Source: Dyadobacter endophyticus (GTDB taxonomy: Bacteria > Bacteroidota > Bacteroidia > Cytophagales > Spirosomataceae). Taken from it: DNA of 64,000 bases. Below the pieces are notes generated by a model. The model was not told the DNA's origin and made no database searches. It was given only the letters and a program-made list of their open reading frames with translations. Both the position numbers and the translations under genes were made by a program. Location: positions 806,001-870,000 of the forward strand of contig NZ_BMIA01000001.1 in assembly GCF_014641595.1 (NCBI RefSeq), read 5' to 3'. This document shows, in pieces, positions 61,533 to 64,000 of the stretch (the stretch's first letter is position 1; every line of letters starts with the position of its first letter).

Positions 61533-61880
61533 ATGGCTATAATGATAACCGATGAATGCATAAATTGTGGGGCGTGTGAGCCAGAATGCCCAAATACAGC
61601 AATTTATGAGGGAGGTGTAGAATGGACTTGGGGAGATGGAACGAGTTTAGACGAAGTGGACTTTGGAGATGGCACCATCGTTAGCGGCAAGGAAAAGCAG
61701 TCCCCTGTTTCAGACGAATTTTATTACATAGTTTCAGATAAATGTACGGAGTGCGTTGGTTTTCATGAAGAACCACAGTGCGCCGCGGTTTGTCCGGTGG
61801 ATTGCTGTGTGCCTGATCCGGACAACGAGGAGGAAGAAGAAACTTTGCTTGCCAAAAAAGCATGGATGCACGGTGAATAG
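61533..61880 (+). CDS. 4Fe-4S dicluster ferredoxin
   Basis: A 115-residue ferredoxin with two cluster sites. The first is [15 protein letters not shown]; the second is [22 protein letters not shown]. The acidic central loop ([20 protein letters not shown]) is as in the longer 4Fe-4S ferredoxins of Bacteroidota and cyanobacteria. It carries electrons in the cytosol; candidate partners include the divergent acyl-CoA reductase, which however uses NADPH in well-known members. A strong promoter and terminator flank it. Confidence 0.93.
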   Translation: MAIMITDECINCGACEPECPNTAIYEGGVEWTWGDGTSLDEVDFGDGTIVSGKEKQSPVSDEFYYIVSDKCTECVGFHEEPQCAAVCPVDCCVPDPDNEEEEETLLAKKAWMHGE

Positions 61881-62226
61881 ACCCTGCTGAATATAAAAAA
61901 TGCGAAGCCTGCTCCACAGCAGGCTTTTTTTGTGCCCTTTCGATTCTGCAAATGGCATTATAATAATAAAATTTCTTAATAAATACAATAGCTCCTTTTG
62001 AAGAAAATTCTGTTTTGTCAGACTTATGCAGAATATTCAATTTTTTATATAAATCGTATTTTTTTAGTTTTTGTGTTTCAAAAACGATAAAAAACATGAT
62101 AAAAATCAGAAAATTGGATTTTTTGATATAAATTTTGACCAGATTATTTGATAAATATAATTTAAGTACAATATTTGATCCAGTAATGCAGCCGGAGAAC
62201 AATATTAACTTAAACAGAATATAATT
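61881..62226 (+). other. AT-rich intergenic leader before the porin gene
   Basis: About 346 bases between the ferredoxin stop and the porin ATG. The first part holds the ferredoxin terminator (61905-61931); the rest to 62226 is strongly AT-rich, clearly more so than the neighbouring coding DNA. I see partial matches to the TAnnTTTG box (for example AATATTTG near 62167-62174) but no clean promoter. It probably carries the promoter and regulatory sites of the porin-amtB unit. Confidence 0.4.
61905..61931 (+). terminator. Rho-independent terminator after the 4Fe-4S ferredoxin
   Basis: AAGCCTGCT (61905-61913) and AGCAGGCTT (61918-61926) form a 9-bp stem with a 4-base loop, followed by a T run to 61931. 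Confidence 0.88.
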
Positions 62227-63426
62227 ATGAAAAAAGTCTATTGTACAGTATTATCTTTGATGGTTCCTTTTTTGGGTTTTGCGAAGGCGGAAGAAGATAA
62301 GAAAGCGGTGAAGGCAGATACTGCAGTGGTGACGGAAGCAAAGGATGGGGAAGAAGCAAAAGGAGCATTCGCTTTCTCTGGCTATCTGGATTCCTATTAC
62401 ATGGCTAATTTCAACAAACCTGCATCCCGTTCCAACATGGGTGCCTCAAATGCGAGGGTGTTCGACCAGAAATCGGGCCAGTTCTCGCTCGGGCTCGTGC
62501 AAGCTAAGGTGGCTTACACCAACGCGAAGTCAGAAGCGGTGGTAGACCTTACTTTCGGTCCCAACGCCAACCTGGGTAACTACGGCAACGCGCTGTTCAG
62601 CACCGCATTGGCGATCAAGCAAGCATACTTTACATACAAGTTTACCGATAAATTCTCGATGACAGCGGGACAATTCGGTACGCATATCGGGTACGAAGTG
62701 ATCGACGCACCGGCCAACTTCAACTACTCTCTTTCGAACCTGTTCAACAACGGTCCATTCTACCATGCAGGTTTGAAAGCGACTTACGCATTCTCCGACA
62801 AAGCATCGTTAATGGTGGGTGTAGTAAACAACGTAGATGGATTAGGCGATAACAACCGCGCAAAGGGGATTATCAGCCAGCTGTACTTCAAGCCAGTTGA
62901 AAACTGGAACGTTTATCTGAACTATATCGGAAGCAACGAAGCTAACACAGATTCCCTGGGTAAGCAGCCAGACGGTTTCTACCAGGTATTTGACCTGACT
63001 ACCAGCTTCCAGGTGACCGAGAAATTCCTATTGGGTCTGAACGCCGCGTACGGATCTCAAAAAGGTGACTATCAAGGCACAGGTGGTCCTCTTAAGACCG
63101 AATCATGGGGTGGTGTTGCGGTATATGCCAACACAGCTATCACAGAAAACTTCGGAATTGGAGCACGTTATGAGTACTTCAATAACGATAACGGAGTAAG
63201 AGGTTTGCTCACAGCCGCCAAAACAGGGACCAAAGTTAATTCGGTTACTTTGACCGGTAACATCAGCCTCGCCGACGGACACATTCTCGTAAAACCTGAA
63301 TTCCGCCTGGATGCATATCCTAAACTGAGCGGTGCAGGAGAAGCGCAACAATTTGAAGATTCGAAAGGTGCATGGACCAAAAACAGCCAAACTACTTTCG
63401 GATTGGCATTCATTTACAAATTCTAA
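62227..63426 (+). CDS. Outer-membrane beta-barrel porin (BBP2-like), upstream of amtB
   Basis: A 399-residue outer-membrane protein with a signal peptide (MKKVYCTVLSLMVPFLGFAKA). A short Glu/Lys-rich linker (AEEDKKAVKADTAVVTEAKD) is followed by a 16-stranded-like barrel with alternating aromatic/polar strands (FSGYLDSYYMANF, AFTYKFTDKFSMTAGQFG) and a C-terminal strand ending FGLAFIYKF, Phe last. Porin/amt pairs occur in other Bacteroidota, so it may admit ammonium or nitrogen compounds. It precedes amtB by 63 bases on the same strand. Confidence 0.83.
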   Translation: MKKVYCTVLSLMVPFLGFAKAEEDKKAVKADTAVVTEAKDGEEAKGAFAFSGYLDSYYMANFNKPASRSNMGASNARVFDQKSGQFSLGLVQAKVAYTNAKSEAVVDLTFGPNANLGNYGNALFSTALAIKQAYFTYKFTDKFSMTAGQFGTHIGYEVIDAPANFNYSLSNLFNNGPFYHAGLKATYAFSDKASLMVGVVNNVDGLGDNNRAKGIISQLYFKPVENWNVYLNYIGSNEANTDSLGKQPDGFYQVFDLTTSFQVTEKFLLGLNAAYGSQKGDYQGTGGPLKTESWGGVAVYANTAITENFGIGARYEYFNNDNGVRGLLTAAKTGTKVNSVTLTGNISLADGHILVKPEFRLDAYPKLSGAGEAQQFEDSKGAWTKNSQTTFGLAFIYKF

Positions 63427-63489
63427 GAGAGACACACAGCATTTCAGGAATACCTTCTTAATCTAATACAACAACAATAATTTACTACA

Positions 63490-64000
63490 ATGGAAAAACG
63501 TAACTTTATCCCACTGATTATCCTCCTGGTAATCAGCATCCTCGGTGCCTTCGTCCCCAATGTTCCGACACAGATCGTGACGGAGGGCATCAATTCCGGC
63601 GACACGGCATGGATGCTGGTTTCGTCAGCGCTGGTACTGCTCATGACTCCCGGTCTTGCCTACTTCTACGGAGGAATGGTCAATACCAAAAACGTCATTT
63701 CCACAATGCTCCAAAGTTTTATCGCGATGGGTGTAATCAGTGTGGTGTGGGTAGTTTTCGGTTTCAGCCTTGCGTTTGGTGAAGACATCGGCGGTTTCGT
63801 AGGAAACCCAATGTCACACTTCATGTTCAAAGGTGTTTTGGACGGCCCGGTTTGGGGTACTATTCCTTTCGCCCTGTTCGCAATGTTCCAGTTGAAGTTC
63901 GCGGTAATCACTCCTGCGCTCGTTACTGGCTCGATGGCTGAGCGTATCAACTTCCGCTCTTACGTTCTTTTCATTATCCTGTTCTGTGTTTTCGTCTACT
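63490..64000 (+). CDS. amtB: Ammonium transporter AmtB, N-terminal part (runs off the window)
   Basis: The first 170 codons of an Amt-type channel. The N-terminus has a signal-like hydrophobic helix; GDTAWMLVSSALVLLMTPGLAYFYGG and QSFIAMGVISVVWVVFG are typical Amt helices. The segment TGSMAERINF belongs to the fifth helix region. It should conduct ammonium across the inner membrane. The downstream GlnK gene often found with amtB would lie beyond the window. The sequence is intact to the last base. Confidence 0.93.
   Translation, partial: MEKRNFIPLIILLVISILGAFVPNVPTQIVTEGINSGDTAWMLVSSALVLLMTPGLAYFYGGMVNTKNVISTMLQSFIAMGVISVVWVVFGFSLAFGEDIGGFVGNPMSHFMFKGVLDGPVWGTIPFALFAMFQLKFAVITPALVTGSMAERINFRSYVLFIILFCVFVY

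Noticed and set aside
1..64000. Prophage, integron or insertion sequence
   Set aside because: I found no transposase, integrase, phage structural gene or flanking direct repeats; gene content is ordinary chromosomal.
1..64000. tRNA or rRNA genes
   Set aside because: No cloverleaf-like segment or rRNA-like sequence was seen in the intergenic regions, though a covariance search was not possible.

Overview
The window looks like a chromosomal segment of a Bacteroidota bacterium of the Cytophagales/Spirosomataceae type; a Dyadobacter-like genome is my best guess, from gene content and protein style only. Supporting signs are two secreted proteins with C-terminal type IX secretion (T9SS) sorting domains, lipoproteins, promoter-like motifs of the Bacteroidota form TAnnTTTG, scarce Shine-Dalgarno sequences, a TPR-type sensor kinase, DUF983, DUF2461 and DUF4199 proteins, a long CTC-type L25 and moderate GC content. 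I see no tRNA or rRNA gene, CRISPR array, prophage or insertion sequence. Both ends cut genes: a DUF4199 protein on the left and an ammonium transporter on the right.

Layout: 1-7.9 kb holds a leucine-rich-repeat-like T9SS cargo protein, a secreted purple-acid-phosphatase-like phosphoesterase coupled to a di-heme cytochrome c peroxidase, an AraC regulator and a DUF983 protein. 7.98-14.96 kb is one five-gene minus-strand signalling operon: a REC-PAS histidine kinase, a large CHASE3/HAMP/GAF hybrid kinase with three receivers, a single-domain response regulator, CheR and a receiver-less CheB. 15.4-19.4 kb encodes GlgX and TreZ (glycogen debranching and trehalose release). 19.4-23.3 kb has a lipoprotein, a 55-residue small protein, a THUMP-type RNA methyltransferase, and a TetR regulator followed by a GliT/HlmI-like flavoprotein, with matching palindromes in front of each gene of that pair. 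23.4-28 kb is a sugar-oxidation-like pair (MFS carrier and heme-binding dehydrogenase) plus surE. 28.1-36.9 kb has a lipid kinase, a ferredoxin reductase with its 2Fe-2S ferredoxin, an SGNH lipoprotein, an Anbu proteasome-like protein, an M28 peptidase and an MMPL/RND permease.

36.9-52 kb is mostly housekeeping: a METTL25-like methyltransferase, an orphan TPR sensor kinase, 3-methyladenine DNA glycosylase, YicC, PdxA, a 2-hydroxyacid dehydrogenase, L25, Prs, a PAP2 phosphatase, TrpS, a DUF2461 protein, DnaE and thioredoxin.

52.1-59.5 kb is the most interesting block. Seven co-directional genes, several overlapping or nearly touching, encode an aldose-epimerase-like protein, a class III aminotransferase, an ATP-grasp-like protein, a class I glutamine amidotransferase, a YbdK/GCS2 carboxylate-amine ligase, a second ATP-grasp enzyme with a Lys/Ala/Pro-rich tail, and an esterase. 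Several amide-bond-forming enzymes with an amidotransferase and a hydrolase suggest synthesis of a small peptide-like or amidated metabolite of unknown identity. A second esterase, a LuxC-type acyl-CoA reductase, a 4Fe-4S ferredoxin, an outer-membrane porin and the start of amtB close the window.
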